NCBI GenBank assembly: GCA_023014335.1
Contig: JAECYW010000005.1
Coordinates: 248,001-312,000 of the forward strand
Length of the DNA: 64,000 nt
Source of the DNA: Galerina marginata
Taxonomy: Eukaryota; Basidiomycota; Agaricomycetes; Agaricales; Galerinaceae
Reading direction: 5' to 3'
Below the pieces are notes generated by a model that was not told the origin of the DNA, ran no database searches, and saw nothing but the letters and a program-made list of their open reading frames with translations. Numbering within the stretch: the first letter of the stretch is position 1; each line of letters starts with the position of its first letter. Shown in pieces: positions 35,470 to 48,215 of this stretch. A program made the translations under genes and the position numbers.

Positions 35470-38400
35470 CTCGTTATGTAGCCTAGTGATAATGAAATTC
35501 TTCTAAGTGAAACAAATCTTCGACTCAAGGCGTACGCGTGTTTTTGACCCGTGTTGAGTAGATAACTGGGTAATTCTGGGGTTAAAACGTTAATTCCGTA
35601 AATTCTTAGGAGAACCGATCTTGTAGAAAGCAAGTTCAAATTCCAAGGAAAAGCCTGAGTGGTGTTCATTGTCAGAAGTGTTAATGAGGAAGGAACGGGC
35701 TTCAGACGGGGATCAAATGGCTTTGACATTTAAACCAAATAGCGTCAATCGAATCCGTCGCAACTTCCACTCCCTTACACCGTGACTCTTTCAAGTGTCT
35801 TATCATACTAGACCACCGTTTCATTTCTTCTTCGAACGATAGCCAGAAAACAACAATATGGCCAACCCATGCTTTCCTGGTCTCCTAGCCCAACTTACCC
35901 TGGAAATCTTTCTCCCAGCTCGATTCAAGCACCTCCGTTGCGGTAATTCCACTTCAATGTGATTGAGATAGAAACGCCGAATGTGGTTTTTCGGTAAGCG
36001 TTTCGCTTGGGGGGTGTGAAGGGAGTTTGAGTCCAGTTACTGAAGTCTTCTTGTGCAGGTCTTGACTGGAATATTCGCGGTTTTTGAGCTTAGGCTGCGT
36101 CTCAACGCCGCCACGTCGAGCTCGATAGGAAAGCGAATTAGGTGCATCATACACCACCGATGCGCGTCCCAGTTGCCAGAAGTGTCCAGTCATGCTGTCC
36201 AGGCAATTTGTGCCTTATGTCCTCGACATTCCACTACCGAAAGCCCAGTGTCACGTTTGCTCTTGGGACACCGATCCTTCGACGTTTGGGAATAAGGGCT
36301 GTCGAACGGGTGTCCAATTCCACGGCGCCCATACCCTTGACTTTGTATCTCAAGCCCTTCCGATATCGCCTCTCACTCTTCTTGGCTTTCTCAACCTCGA
36401 CCTATACCGTCCTTATCAAACTTTAGACGTAATCACGTTCACGTTTCAGCCCGTAATCTTCCTTCATCCATCAATTTGTCGACCGCCAACCATTTACCCC
36501 CAATAGAGTGGCTTGCTACAATTCGCGGTGCCGTCTTGAGACGGGAATCTCCATCGAATATGGTTGAGGGTGCCAGCGGCAGTATCAATGGCGAGAAGTT
36601 AGCCCAAGGCTGCGACGGGAGCACGGGGGAGAGGGAGGTGGATAGGGATAGGGATAGGGATAGGAAGCCGAACGAAGGATAGGCTATGGATGCGAGGCAG
36701 TCGGGCAGCTACGGAACGGTACTCACGGAGAAAAGTTACGCTGAGGAAGGAGGAATTGCCAGCGCCGCCCTAGCTCTATTCATCGCGGTCGAGCTGGATG
36801 TCTGCCACGAACACAAGACCTTGACGACCTCAGTACACGTACTTGAAATCGTCGTTGTGAGTACGACTTCGCCTCTAGCCCGCTTTTTCAGCTCCTGATT
36901 GAAAGTCCTTGCTACAGCCTGCGACCGACCTCGACCTCGACCACTAGTGGGATAGGACCGGACCATATGCGCCTCCAACTTGAAACCTTCCCGCACCAAT
37001 GTATTTTCACTCCCTCAACACACGAACCTTGGCTCTGCTCTTCCCGGTGCAACAAGACGACGTCATTACCATCAATGTTGGCCATCTGGAGGGCAAGAAT
37101 GACTCCAGCCCGTTTACTGCACGACGATTTTTATCACTTCCATTGCTCTCCACCCACGTTCGCTTCGCCAGCCCCAAACCCTTGGTCATTTGCGCTGCTG
37201 CACGACGACGAGCTTGTTGTCATCCTTCTCGTTGCCACTCGCATCTCCATCGACTTCTTCTACTCGAATGTCGTCTAACAATCCGCTGTAGGTCTGGTAC
37301 CGGGTTCACGGCTCATGGGAGGGAGATGAAAGCGCTGTTGGAGGAAGTCGGTGGGGACTTTCATGGCTGGTGGTAGACGTGTATGCAGACGGGAATAACT
37401 ATGGGGCTAGAGTTTACGACCACATTCGAGGAGGAAGAGGAGGAGTGGAAGGGCTGGGCTTTCCGGAACCCCGGCCCGCGGCGGTGCCTGGATTTGGAGA
37501 AGGTTTTTTCACGTCCTCAAAACCAATTTCCTGCCGTTCGTTCCCCAGAATGATCCAGCTCACCATCATCGGCCTTATTGGTTCACCCATCGAACTTCGC
37601 GTGGCCGCTATCTTCTCCCTCTCATGATCATCTTACCCTCGACCGCCCTTCCTCCAAGTTGTACGTTTCCTCAAATACCAACTGGACGTATCTTGCACCT
37701 CGACAATACTTTGCGTCTGTTCGTTAACAGACGTTGTTAGGAACCTCACGCTGAGGAAGGAAGAATCATCAGCGCTGCCCGAGCTCTATTCGACGCGGTC
37801 GAGTTGGATGTCTGCCACGAACACAGACTTTGACGATATGGGTACTACAAATCGTTGTGAGTACGACTACGCCTGTGGCCCGCTTTTTCAGCTCCTGATT
37901 GAAATTTCCTGCTTTAGCCCCCCGATCGAGTTTAGCCTCGACCAATAGGACGACTATATGCGCTCTCAAAGATCTCAAACCTTGTCGCTCCAATGTTCTT
38001 TCACTCCCTCAAGACAAGAAGCTTGGCTCTGTCCTTCCCGGTGCGACACGACAACGCCATCAACTACGAATTTTGGCCATTTGGAGGTCACGAATGGCTC
38101 GGGCTTGCTCATAGCACGACAACTTTCATCACGTCTATCCCTCCTCCAACTCTCCATCCAAGTTCGCTTGGCCACCCACAAAACCTTGATCCTTCACGCT
38201 GTTGCACTACAATGACGTTCTAATGACCCTGTTCACCGCCGCTCGTGTGTACATTGGTATCTTCTGCTTGAACATCGTCTCACCAGTTCGCAGTGCGTCA
38301 GTTCGCAGTGCGTCTGGGCACCGGTTTTACGGCCCTTTGGAGGTAGATGATGGCACTGTCGAAGGAAGTTGGTAGAGGCTTGTAAGACTGGTGGTGGACT

Positions 38401-38965
38401 CGCTGGTTGATGGGCTGATGGGCGTCGATATGGGGCTAGAGCTTGTGACCACAAACGACGACGGGGAGCAGGAGATGCCTTTTGGAACCACGTCACCACA
38501 TTCAACCATCGCCTCAAGTAGTTAGAAAGCACACGCGACTCCACATGCGGATTGGATTGACCTTCGTACCCACCTATTCGTCGTCATCTGGTTCTCGTAA
38601 TTCGTCTCTCAAGGCCCTCGTGTTCTTGAATCTTCATCCAGATGTCCGTTCATGCGCCAAATAATAGGAGAGCACCGCGGACTACCCACATCCATAAAGC
38701 GATTGCCAAACTCGAAAACCGCGTCTTTGTCGTGTCCGGAAGTCGAATTTACAATCGATCACGACGACGCCGCTGGGGTGATGGGCAGAAATCCGGGTTA
38801 AAGAGAAGGACTGCCCTTTCCGCTCGGCTCTGGTAGATCGATGTGGGTGTGGGTATGGGTATGGGATACTGGCGAGCGTGGATCTGGGGTGGGGTATACG
38901 CTCGTGAGCAAGAATGATGAGGGGAGAAGGAGGAGGAAATTGGGTTAGGCTCGCCGCAGCCGGTG
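35470..38965 (+). repeat. Dispersed repeat, copy B
   Basis: Same order of blocks as copy A, beginning with GTAGCCTAGTGATAATGAAA and ending with GTATACGCTCGTGAGCAAGA near 38905. Weaker similarity to copy C may continue to about 39270 (GCCATTGTCGGCGATTGTGG against 47.5 kb). It contains an internal partial duplication: the GAACACAGACTTTGACGA segment occurs at about 36800 and 37810. Copies A and B flank the 30.5-35.3 kb NACHT gene as direct repeats. Confidence 0.6.
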
Positions 38966-40264
38966 CATGGATACTCGAGTATGTAAATATCCCCTCGTTT
39001 CACGTCTCCTCAATTTATTTTCCGCCCTCCTTTTACCAGGGTGATACATTGCCATTGTCGGCGATTGTGGTTACTTCAACCGTCGCCTCTCCGCCGTCTC
39101 TTTCCGCGACTTTTACTGTTTCTTCCGGACTCAGTTCGCTTCTTACTATCCCGACTCCAATGTGAACGTTGTCCTCGAGGCTACAAGCGTTTATACTTGC
39201 CGCTCGCCTCTTCATCCGACGGCGACGGCTATTGCTCGTACTACCATCCGAGCCTCGAGATTGGTTCCAAGTTCCAGAGTCATTCAGCCTGCAACGAAAC
39301 CTCGATCCTCCTCAACTTTCACCTGATTAAATGGTACCTACGTACGCCGGGGACGTTCATCAGAACGCTTGAGTACTCGCAAACCTTGGTCCGCCACTTT
39401 GGAGCTAGGTTTTCCAACCTTGTGTGGACATTGTTTGGTCTTGACTTCCTTTTTCCTGCTCTATGGATGGCGCGCTGGCCTCGATGTGCTGGCAGTTCCT
39501 CCGATGCCGAGGGGTTGGAATTGGTTGGTTGGTTGATTGGGCGATGGCGCAGAGGATATAGGCGAGGGCATGGTGCGCCGACAAAAATGAGTCACCCACT
39601 TTAATCCCTTTCTCTTTTTGAATTCGAGACCCTATTCTATACCTAATCGACTGCCAACCTGTTCGGAGAATATGGCACATATGTAAAGTCGACATTAATT
39701 CGATCTTGGCACTTCAAGCTCGTTGTATTACTGGCGGGAGAGGATTTATCAGGGCCATTCTCTAGCGTATTCTCAATTACCTAGACTGTACACGTAGATT
39801 TCTTTGCTCACTTCGGCGTTCGTCTAAGCTGTTCTGGAAGTATCCGTACAATTACAGAACTTTTACTGGTCCATCTATCTGTGCTGAACGTCCGTTCATA
39901 TGAGCCAGTTACTCCAACGGCACTGAGTGCATACGCACAACCGTTTTGCAGCCTCGTGCTATTCTGGTTGCACATATAATTATATATTCTCCTATTATGG
40001 TCTGGTGAAGAAGAGTTGATGTTAACGTCAACGTTGTGCGTTTCTCATCATCTGGAAGCTGCGATTAAATCCGAGCTACTGAATCCTCCACAATGGAAGA
40101 GGTTAGGAGGTTTCTTTTATTTCGAAAAATTTCATGGTTGACGGTATTTCACAGAGACAACTTATATTCCTCAAGCGGAGGTCTTAAATTAATAAACCTG
40201 GTTGCAGTCAATTATGAAAAACGATAAAAAAATTAAGAAGAATTTGAGAAAGTCCCCCACGATT
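38966..40264. other. Intergenic region between repeat B and the second NACHT gene
   Basis: No gene recognised. The + frame 39041-39604 has no recognisable domain. AT-rich sequence lies near 40000-40230, next to the 3' end of the following - strand gene. Confidence 0.35.
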
Positions 40265-42724
40265 TCATCCCCTCGAGGTGTCCCCGGAATCTACTCTAGC
40301 AAGATATCGAGCGATTTCTTGCTTTACGGCGCTCTTTTGACCTGCTTCCTTCCACGTCAGTGGCCCAAACCGTTGCTGGCGAGCAAGCATAACCAGTTCT
40401 TCGGAGAAGTCGGATCGTGGTAGAACGTGCACGAGACTCGTGAGCGCCCGATAAAAAGCAGCCTCCAAAGAGTGCGGAAGTAGGGAGTACGCCTTCCTGT
40501 TGTGTAGTTGCCATCGGCGAATTTGCGCCGCTTCAGAGGAATGTGCCTTTTCCACAGTTTTCCTCCAGAGCCAAGGAGTGCTTCTTTGCTTGTTATATTT
40601 CCGGCGAACTGTAGCGTTCGATGGAAGTATTTGTTCCGAATGACTAGAGATATACTTCAAAAAGTATATCGCAGCAATCGAATACCTTTCGCCATTCAAC
40701 GCGTATATTCCAGACCGAGCGGGATTCTCCAGGAATTCTGACATAAATATCCCGTAGCCGCCATAGTACATGCTATGAAAGACCCAATAGGAAAACGAAA
40801 GTTCGTCCAGGTTTCGACGGGCTTTATTTAATGAAAATAAGGCCGATGTTTCACCTGTACTGCTTGGGCCGGTTCCCGGGGTAGCGATAGAAACCAGAGA
40901 AGTAAGAACTGGGTCTGAGTAAAGTTTTTCCATTTTTTCCTGGGCAAATCGGTCAAAAATCCGAAGATGATGATCGTATAGATCGGGTAAATTATCGATT
41001 TTCTATGCGGTCGTCATTGATGGAAAAGACAATACAGAAATTCAAGCCATACCCAATGTTTGATGCATCCAAGAAAATCGTTGATCCAACTAAGATATCC
41101 AGAATCTATAATAAAGGATCCGAGAGAGGATTCCATGAGGTCGGTGTAAAGTTCCAACTTAGGCATGCTACAACCAATGAAATGAATTGCAAGGAGTATG
41201 GCCTGCCGCGGCTCCATTTGTTCGAGTCCTTCTGTAATGAATATTGAATAAGTCTTGAAGTCAAGTTGAGCCCTAAAGATGTTCACCTTGAATATGATGG
41301 ATGAGCAGGCGCGCAAATTCAACATGTCGCACTCCAGCATCAATCCAAAACTGTTTTGATCTTGATTGATCGAGAAGAAAGTCCTCGAGAGATGCATGGA
41401 AAACACGCATAACCGGATATCCAGGATATCCGTTTTGGTTAGGCACGGGCTTCTCAGTCGAAATAAGTGCGGTGAGATCGCACATTAATTCAGAAAGGCC
41501 GCCATCACCGAGTGAGAGCAATTCCTCTATATCTGGCATTGAGACAGACCACCTGGACGAGAGAAAATGAAGAGAAAGTATACGTAAGACTGATTCGATA
41601 TCCTCCACAGACGATAGAATGTGCCGATATAGAGAGTCTAGTTCCGCAAACGGTAGTTGACGATCCGCAGGACGAATTCCGAGAATAATTTCTAAACGCA
41701 GTGAGGGCCGATGCCTAGAAGATTTAACGAATTTAATCACAGTCGCTGCGTAAATAAATTGACCCGAAGATTTCTTGACAAGCATCTGCAAGTCTTCTTC
41801 AGAGGGCCACATTGTAGGCATTTGTCCTTTAAACGGATGTGTTTGTTTGATCTCCGCGAATTTGTCTTTGAGAAGGAGGAGTATGTCGTCCGAAGGGAGA
41901 TATTCGTCGTCCAGGGCAATTCGGGTAGTATTGTCCCCTATATATCCTACACCAAAGTAATTTTTGATATCATGCTCGGGGCGGCTTGCAATGAGGAACA
42001 TTAATGGGATGTGGTGGTTTTGGAGGGCTCGAGAAATTACGTCTAAGATTTCAAGTTGATCGTTGCTATCCTCGCATTCATCGAGACCGTCAAGAATGAC
42101 CACACGGGGTACAGTCGGCGTTTCAAAATATCCAGAATTAACAAGTTCTCGTATTGGCTGGATTAGAAGACTGAGCATTTGAGTATCGAGCGAGCGCGAG
42201 AGGATAAGGGGATCGTGGTCAATTGAAGCGATTATGTGGTCTTTAATGGTCGGAAAGTAGAGCGTGGCTTGGTAGGCGATTGTCGCAATGAGATGGCGAG
42301 CGTTATTGCGTGTGGCATCGAACCTGGAGAAGAAGTAACTTGCCACAAGGATACCTTCCTCGTAGCACAGCTCTGCAATGGATTGTGCGATGGCCGACTT
42401 TCCCGATCCAGCTGGACCATAGAGCCACAGAATGAACGATTCAAGCGTCTCGGGATCAAGCCTGTGGATCCAATCCATGATTTTCTGGAGTACTGCGACT
42501 CGTGTATTCGGATGGCATTTTGGGGCGTCGCGACGGTCATTGGAGTTATGGAACGCAGCGGGAGATGCAGCCTCGAGTAGACGGTCGAATGGGCCTGTAA
42601 GCTGTGTGATGATCCTCGGAGTATTCTCATTTAGGCGCCAATGCTCACCTTTCGAACTTGTAAATATTTGTTGAAAGTTTCCTCCGGTAATCACATTCTG
42701 CGAACCAAACATCGAGGGAGGCAT
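40265..42724 (-). CDS. NACHT-domain STAND NTPase
   Basis: Exons from the 5' end: 42724-41287, 41231-41053 and 41002-40265 (784 residues); introns 55 and 50 nt, phases consistent. The start has MFGSQNVITGGNFQQI followed by LLEAASPAAFHNSNDRRDAP, the standard lead-in of Agaricomycete NACHT proteins. Walker A is GPAGSGKS at 103-110 and Walker B VVILDGLDECED near 206-217, followed by FLIASRPEHDI (sensor-like). FHASLEDFLLDQSRS marks the end of the ATPase/winged-helix part. The C-terminal 300 residues are helical with no recognisable repeats (LYDHHLRIFDRFAQEKMEKL). Probably a signal-transducing ATPase of the fungal NLR-like class; it lacks the ankyrin or WD repeats of larger relatives. Transcribed toward copy B. 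Confidence 0.88.
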
Positions 42725-43418
42725 TTAGTATTGCTAGAGGTCTCAATGAGAGTAGATGACAGGACGATGTGGGAATGAATTGAGGATGTATCCCGCCCAA
42801 GGCGCAAGTTCGTCGGAGATTGCCCACGACAGGACGTGAGACGGCCCAAACCAGTCGTGGGACGCCCTTTTATCTAATCTAATCTGTTGATCCGAAGTTT
42901 CAGCGAAACTTACAGCGTCCCTCCCAACTTCCGCAGTTGCCGGATCGCTGACGATTCTTCCAACCGTCTTATCTTACCAGAGCACCGTTTCATTTAGTCT
43001 TCGAACGATAGCCAGAGGACAACAATATACTAATATAGTCAGCCCCGTGTTTCTCTATCTCCTAGTCTAATTGCAACTTACCTTGGACATTTTTCCTTTT
43101 CTCCCTTTGAAGCTTCCCCACCCTTCGATACAAGCGCTTCTGTTGTAGTGGAAAATCCGAATCTGGGTTTGCGGTAAGTGTTTCATTTAGAAGCTATGAA
43201 GAAAATCACTTTACTGAAGGCTGCTTGTGCAGGTCTTGACTGGGATTTCCTGTCAAGCTCAGGCTGTGCCTTACAACGTCACCACTTCGAGCTCGACGAG
43301 GAAAGCGAATCAGGTGCATCGTAAACCACCGATGTCTGCTATAGTTGCTGCCAGAACTGTCCAATCGTGCTGTCCAGATGTCTCGGTGTGAGGATGGCAA
43401 TCGGCCTACCCTCAGGAC

Positions 43419-43492
43419 GAGGCTATAGCTCAGTGGCAGAGAGCACCGGCATCGAAGGCAGGAGGACCTGGGTTCGATTCCCAGTGGCTTCG
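43419..43492 (+). tRNA. tRNA-like gene, anticodon loop reads CGA
   Basis: A 74-nt cloverleaf can be drawn. Acceptor stem GAGGCTA pairs with TGGCTTC (two wobbles). The D arm is GCTC/GAGC with TATAGCTCAGTGGCAGAG, an A-box match. The T arm is CTGGG-TTCGATT-CCCAG, a perfect B box. A TTTT terminator follows at about 43495. The anticodon stem CCGGC/GCAGG has one mismatch; the loop ATCGAAG puts CGA at 43453-43455. That would read Ser, but the long variable arm of tRNA-Ser is absent, so the identity is doubtful and it could be a pseudogene or tRNA-derived sequence. It lies in a stretch absent from repeat copies A and B. Confidence 0.6.
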
Positions 43493-44828
43493 AGTTTTCC
43501 CAAATGCGGCCAGCGTCGTATGATCTCTTACATCGGTCTGCGCCATGTGCTTCTTGGATCCGACCACGAACTCGGAAATGTTTATTCGAGTACACGGATG
43601 AAGATGCAGAAAAAGAGGCTTCCGCTGCGTTTGGTTCTGCACATCGCGCCTCACCTCCTCGACCTTTCACCACCTTTTCTCTTGGGAAACCGTTCATCCG
43701 ACTTTGCGAACAAGAGCTGTCGAACAGGTCCTGAACTTCACGGCCTTCTTACCCTCGACTTTGCCTTCCCCAGAAATACCTCTCAATCTCTACCTATCCC
43801 ATCCTCGTCAAGCTCCAGGCATAGCCACCTTCACATCTCGGCTCGTACTTTTCCTTCATCTATCGATTGGTCGCGTCAGGATCAAAGGGGCTTAAAGGAG
43901 TTCAAGTCTCAGATATGATGCATAGGTCGGACGTCGTCGTCTTTGTGGATGGCTCGTGACTGCCGCTGGCTCCCAGAAGGTTGAAGGATGTCGGGATGGA
44001 AAGGGGAGGGGGAAGTGGTTAGAACTAGCGAGCCGAACGAGGGATGGGCTATGGAGGCACAGATGTAAAGAAGTCACGCTCAGGAAGGCGGGATTGCCAG
44101 CGTCGCTCCAACTCGGCAAGCTGGAGGTTTGCCACGAACACAGACCTTGACAATATCAGTCCAGGTACTTCAAATCGTCGTTGTAAGTATAACTACGCCT
44201 AACGCGCGCTTTTTCAGCTCCTGATTGAAACCACCAGCTGCAACCGCGATCGAGTTCGGCCTCGAGAAATAGGGCGACTATATGCGCCTCAGAACCTTCC
44301 CACTCAATATCCTTTCACTCCCTCGGTACAAGAACCCTGCCTCCGTCTTCCCGGTGCAGCACGACAACAACATTACCTATGATCGCTGGTCATTTGGAGC
44401 GCACGAATGGCTCTAGCCTACTCGTACCACAACGATTTTCATCACTTCCGTCCCTTCCTAACTCTTCACCGACGTTCGCTTAGCTACCCACAAAACCTTG
44501 GTCCTTCACGCTGTTGCACGACTACGACGTTCTCATGGCCTCCTTCACCGCTACCCGCCTGTATATTGACGCGTTCTGCTTGAACATTGCCTCACCCAGT
44601 TCGCTGTGGGTTTAGGCACCAGTTTCATGGCCCTCGGGGAAGGCGATGTTGGATGAAGTCGGTGGAAACTCGCAAGGCTGGTGGTAGACGTGCGTGCTGA
44701 TGTGCATGGATATCGGGCTAGACCTTACGACCACAAACGAGGTGGAGGAGGAGGGGCTTTCCGTAAACCCGGCCCGCGGCGGTGCCTGGATTTGGACGTG
44801 CGGGTGTGTCGGCCACCGCTTCGCATGG

Positions 44829-46593
44829 CAAATACGAGACCTTATGAGAGTATTTTTTGAAAGTCCGCTGGTACACATACGTTTCAAGAAAATGACCACC
44901 GTCGAAAGCCCGCACATGGAACACGAATAGCTTGATAAAATACTTGATCATCCGGCGAACACTCCTTCGCATCAGGTTCTGCGCATATTTGCTTCAATTG
45001 CTTGAATTTCCCAAGGCAACTTCCAAACTCTTCCATGTCAATTCCTTAGCACTTGCCTCGAAACGCTCCGGAACACCGTAAACCACACGACCATAAGTGC
45101 GAAAAAAAGTTCCTTCCGTGGCACAAAGCATCCCCAGAGCCATTAATATGTCCACTTGCTCCAGGGAAGGACTCCGACCTTCGGGAGCGCTCTGTAGAAG
45201 TATAAGAGGAGGTGCGCGCAGAAGTTGCGCGACGCGTTCAGTATGCCTAGTCAGCAAAATCGCCTTATCGGGCATAAATTCTGTAAATTTGTTGGATGAA
45301 CCTCACGTCCTTCATCCTTCTGAATCAGAACCAAGGACCCCAGAAATAAAAACACACCTTATTCATTGTTGATTCATTGGCTAAATTGAAAAGCTCGACG
45401 AAAAAACTCACGCTTCATGACTACGCTGCAGACCATACACGTAACACGTTGAAGATGTAAAGATGAGAAACCACAAATTTCCATCCCTATTTATACCCGC
45501 AAACAATACAACTAAAGTTCTGACACAATTCTAATGTCTCGACAAGGCGCTAGCTGCCTTAAGTTGACTTGACAAACTTCCTACAGATTGTATGATCCAA
45601 TAAAATCTAATCAAGATCACTTTCTAAACGCGATTAACACATTATAATGACATTAATCGCTCAAGTAAACGTCACGAAGTAAATCCAGAGTCAAGTCGAA
45701 TGTACTAAAATGGAGTCAATATTCCCCCATTCGGCCGACTGCCGACACATGTCAATCTGATATAAGCGACAGGTCACCGGATGTGATACTGCAGATTACC
45801 CTCCGCTACAAATTTCTTGGTACACTGGTGACTCCACCCATCAGTCACTTCGTGCGCTTGATAAACGCGGTGGAAGGTAATAGCGCGATGAGAAATAAGT
45901 AATAAAAGGGCCTGACATAAGTAGACAGCGGATATCACTATCTGAATGGAAGATCACTTCCAAGCTAGAACCCCTGGACGTACAGTGGACCCCTCTGGCT
46001 CTAATCATGCTCCAAAAGACCCTGTTTGACTCGCACTACTGATATTCCGCTAGTTGGATAGACAGACGGTCAGAATGTATGAAACATGACTACCAACCTT
46101 CGATAATACCTGTACGACAATCAAACCGACTTGGAGGTTATCCAAACAATGCATCGATACCGTTTTAACCACATATCCCGAATGCCTTTCATTATCGGAC
46201 ACACACGGCCGTCGTAAGCATGGAAAACAATTAAACCTCCTACAACTTTGATATACCAACATAGCGAATATTAATCCATCCAACCACTGGCAGTAGATTC
46301 AGTTTAGATAAATACAGCTTGTGATCTCAAGGCAATATAATGACGACTCTCCAGAACACCCCCACACCACATATCAACCTTCTTCCAGGCTATCACGAGA
46401 GAAACAACGCCATTACGATTCGTCAATTTGAAAACCCAGAGAAACACTTGAGAAACACATACCGAGAACCGGTTCGGGTATTCTAACTACCGAAAAATAC
46501 CCAAACATCACCATACAACCGGGTAATGAAAAACGCAGGAGAGTCAAATCGTCTCAGAGGGTAAGACGATCCCTTATTACATAAGGTCTCGTA
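44829..46593. mobile_element. 1.76-kb insertion flanked by short inverted repeats
   Basis: TACGAGACCTTATG (about 44833-44846) occurs as its reverse complement CATAAGGTCTCGTA at 46580-46593, and the segment between is missing from the equivalent point of repeat copies A and B. Similarity to A and B already ends at about 44803, 26 bp before the left inverted repeat, so the exact left end is uncertain. A - strand frame at 45275-44994 (MPDKAILLTRHTERV start, 94 codons) is open but unrecognised. No transposase seen; target duplication not resolved. Confidence 0.45.
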
Positions 46594-47275
46594 ACAAGCT
46601 TTTTCACCTCTCCAAGCCCAATTTCCTGCCCTCCTTTCGTCAGCGTAATCCACTTCGCCATTGGCGGCCTTGTTGGTTCAGACGTCGAAGTCCACATACC
46701 CAGCCTCTCTTTTCTCGACTTCGGCTTTTCAACACCCAATCTCGCCTACGACTGTTCGCATCCCGTCATCACTCTTTACTCGTTTTAATTCCATGGGGCT
46801 GGCGTGTGCGGCTGTACCTGCGGATTGATTTTCGTACGCACCTATTCGTCGACATCTGGTTCTCGCAATTCGTCTCTCAAGCCCCTCGTTTGCTCGGAAA
46901 CCTCAACCAGCTGTTCTTTCACGCGCCAAATTATGGGACAGCACCACGGACTACCCACATCCATAAAGCGATTACCCAACTCGAGAACCGCGTCTTTGTC
47001 GTGTCCGGAAGTCGAATTTACAATCGATCACGACGACGACGCCGGGGTGATGGGCAGAAATCTGGGTTGAGGAGAAGGACTTCCCTTTCCGCTCAGCTCT
47101 GGTAGATCGATGCGGGTGTGGGTATGGGTATGGGATATTGGCAAGCGTGGATCTGGGGTGGGGTATACGCCCGTGAGCAAGAACGAGTTTTAAGAGGAGG
47201 ATGAGATGAGATTTAGCCAGGGCTGGGCTCGCTGCTGGGTCGGCGCCGGCGCCGCGTATCTCAAGGCGAGGCAAG

Positions 47276-48215
47276 TACGTTCTGGCTTTTTGTCCTGCTG
47301 TTGATCCGAATGCTAATCAATTGTGTGCATAGACTCAAAGATGTGACATGATGGCACTAAGAGGCTGAATGCGATTGTACCATTGTCTTTGGCGCGGAAA
47401 GGTCAGTTCCACTCGGTCGTTCTTTCCTTTGTTCGCTACTTAATTGATTCCCTTTCATTGCCATGCAGATTTTACGGATGTCTTGACCTCTGTTCATCAG
47501 AATAACGCACCTCGCCATCGTCGGCTATTATGTTGCTTCTGAATTGTACATCCAAGTCCATGTACTCCGCCGTTTCCCTTCCTCAACCTTCGCCTTTCGA
47601 GACTCGTTTTTGCTTCCGAATGCCCCGCTGCTCCAATTTGAACATAGGTTACAATGGCACGGTCGTTTGATCCTCGTTTGATCTCGAAACAACGACCCGC
47701 TGTCGCCATATTGTGCGAATTACCTTCTGTAGAAAGGGGGTACACCCCCAACAGTAAACAACGTCCACGATCTGCAGATCTGACATCGCCAACGCAAATG
47801 GTGCATTATACATTCCAGACACATACCAGACGCCTATTATTTAGACCCGTTTGAATTCCACGATTTTCCAAATAATTTTAAAAGATGCTCGGTGACGTTG
47901 CCAACAGTCTCTTCATCCATTCGACGGCTCAGACAGGCCTTTGTCGATGTCAATAATTTCATCATTCCTTATTTCACCGTATATTCAGGAGAATTAGCTT
48001 GCAGGAAGGATAATTAAGGCCGTATTTCACCGGTGCCCGTGTTTTAACATCTTGAACGCACCTGAATAAGATGCCTCTCAATCCGCAGAAGAACATTCTA
48101 AATGCCGTTACAGTTATACATAAAATGTGTAAGTTCAGCTCCAAAGCCCGATCAACCTCCTACTTCTCCCAACTTTTTCGCACCTAGTAAGCGAGTTACT
48201 CAGTAGCGCAGGGAC
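47276..48215. other. Intergenic region and leader of the coiled-coil gene
   Basis: Partly weak similarity to copy B (up to about 47660). A GT-AG pair (donor at 48129) would fit a 5'-leader intron before the ATG at 48216; joining the upstream ATG at 48071 in phase was not possible. Confidence 0.4.

Larger units (their letters stand above)
42930..47275 (+). repeat. Dispersed repeat, copy C (interrupted)
   Basis: Matches copies A and B from about 42930 to 44803 and again from about 46594 to 47275; the last part may run to 47660. Relative to A and B it carries two insertions: a ~145-bp stretch with a tRNA-like gene (about 43387-43530) and a ~1.76-kb segment flanked by inverted repeats (44829-46593). 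Confidence 0.6.

Noticed and set aside
33534..35729. 731-codon open frame on the - strand opposite the ankyrin array
   Set aside because: It is the mirror of a 99-bp tandem coding repeat: a frame free of stops in one unit is free in all. The + strand is an exact ankyrin protein fused in phase to the NACHT exons.
26890..38965. Copies A and B as the two LTRs of a retrotransposon containing the NACHT gene
   Set aside because: They are ~3.3 kb each and diverged, a third copy lies nearby, no TG/CA ends or primer-binding site are visible, and the interior is a spliced host-type gene.
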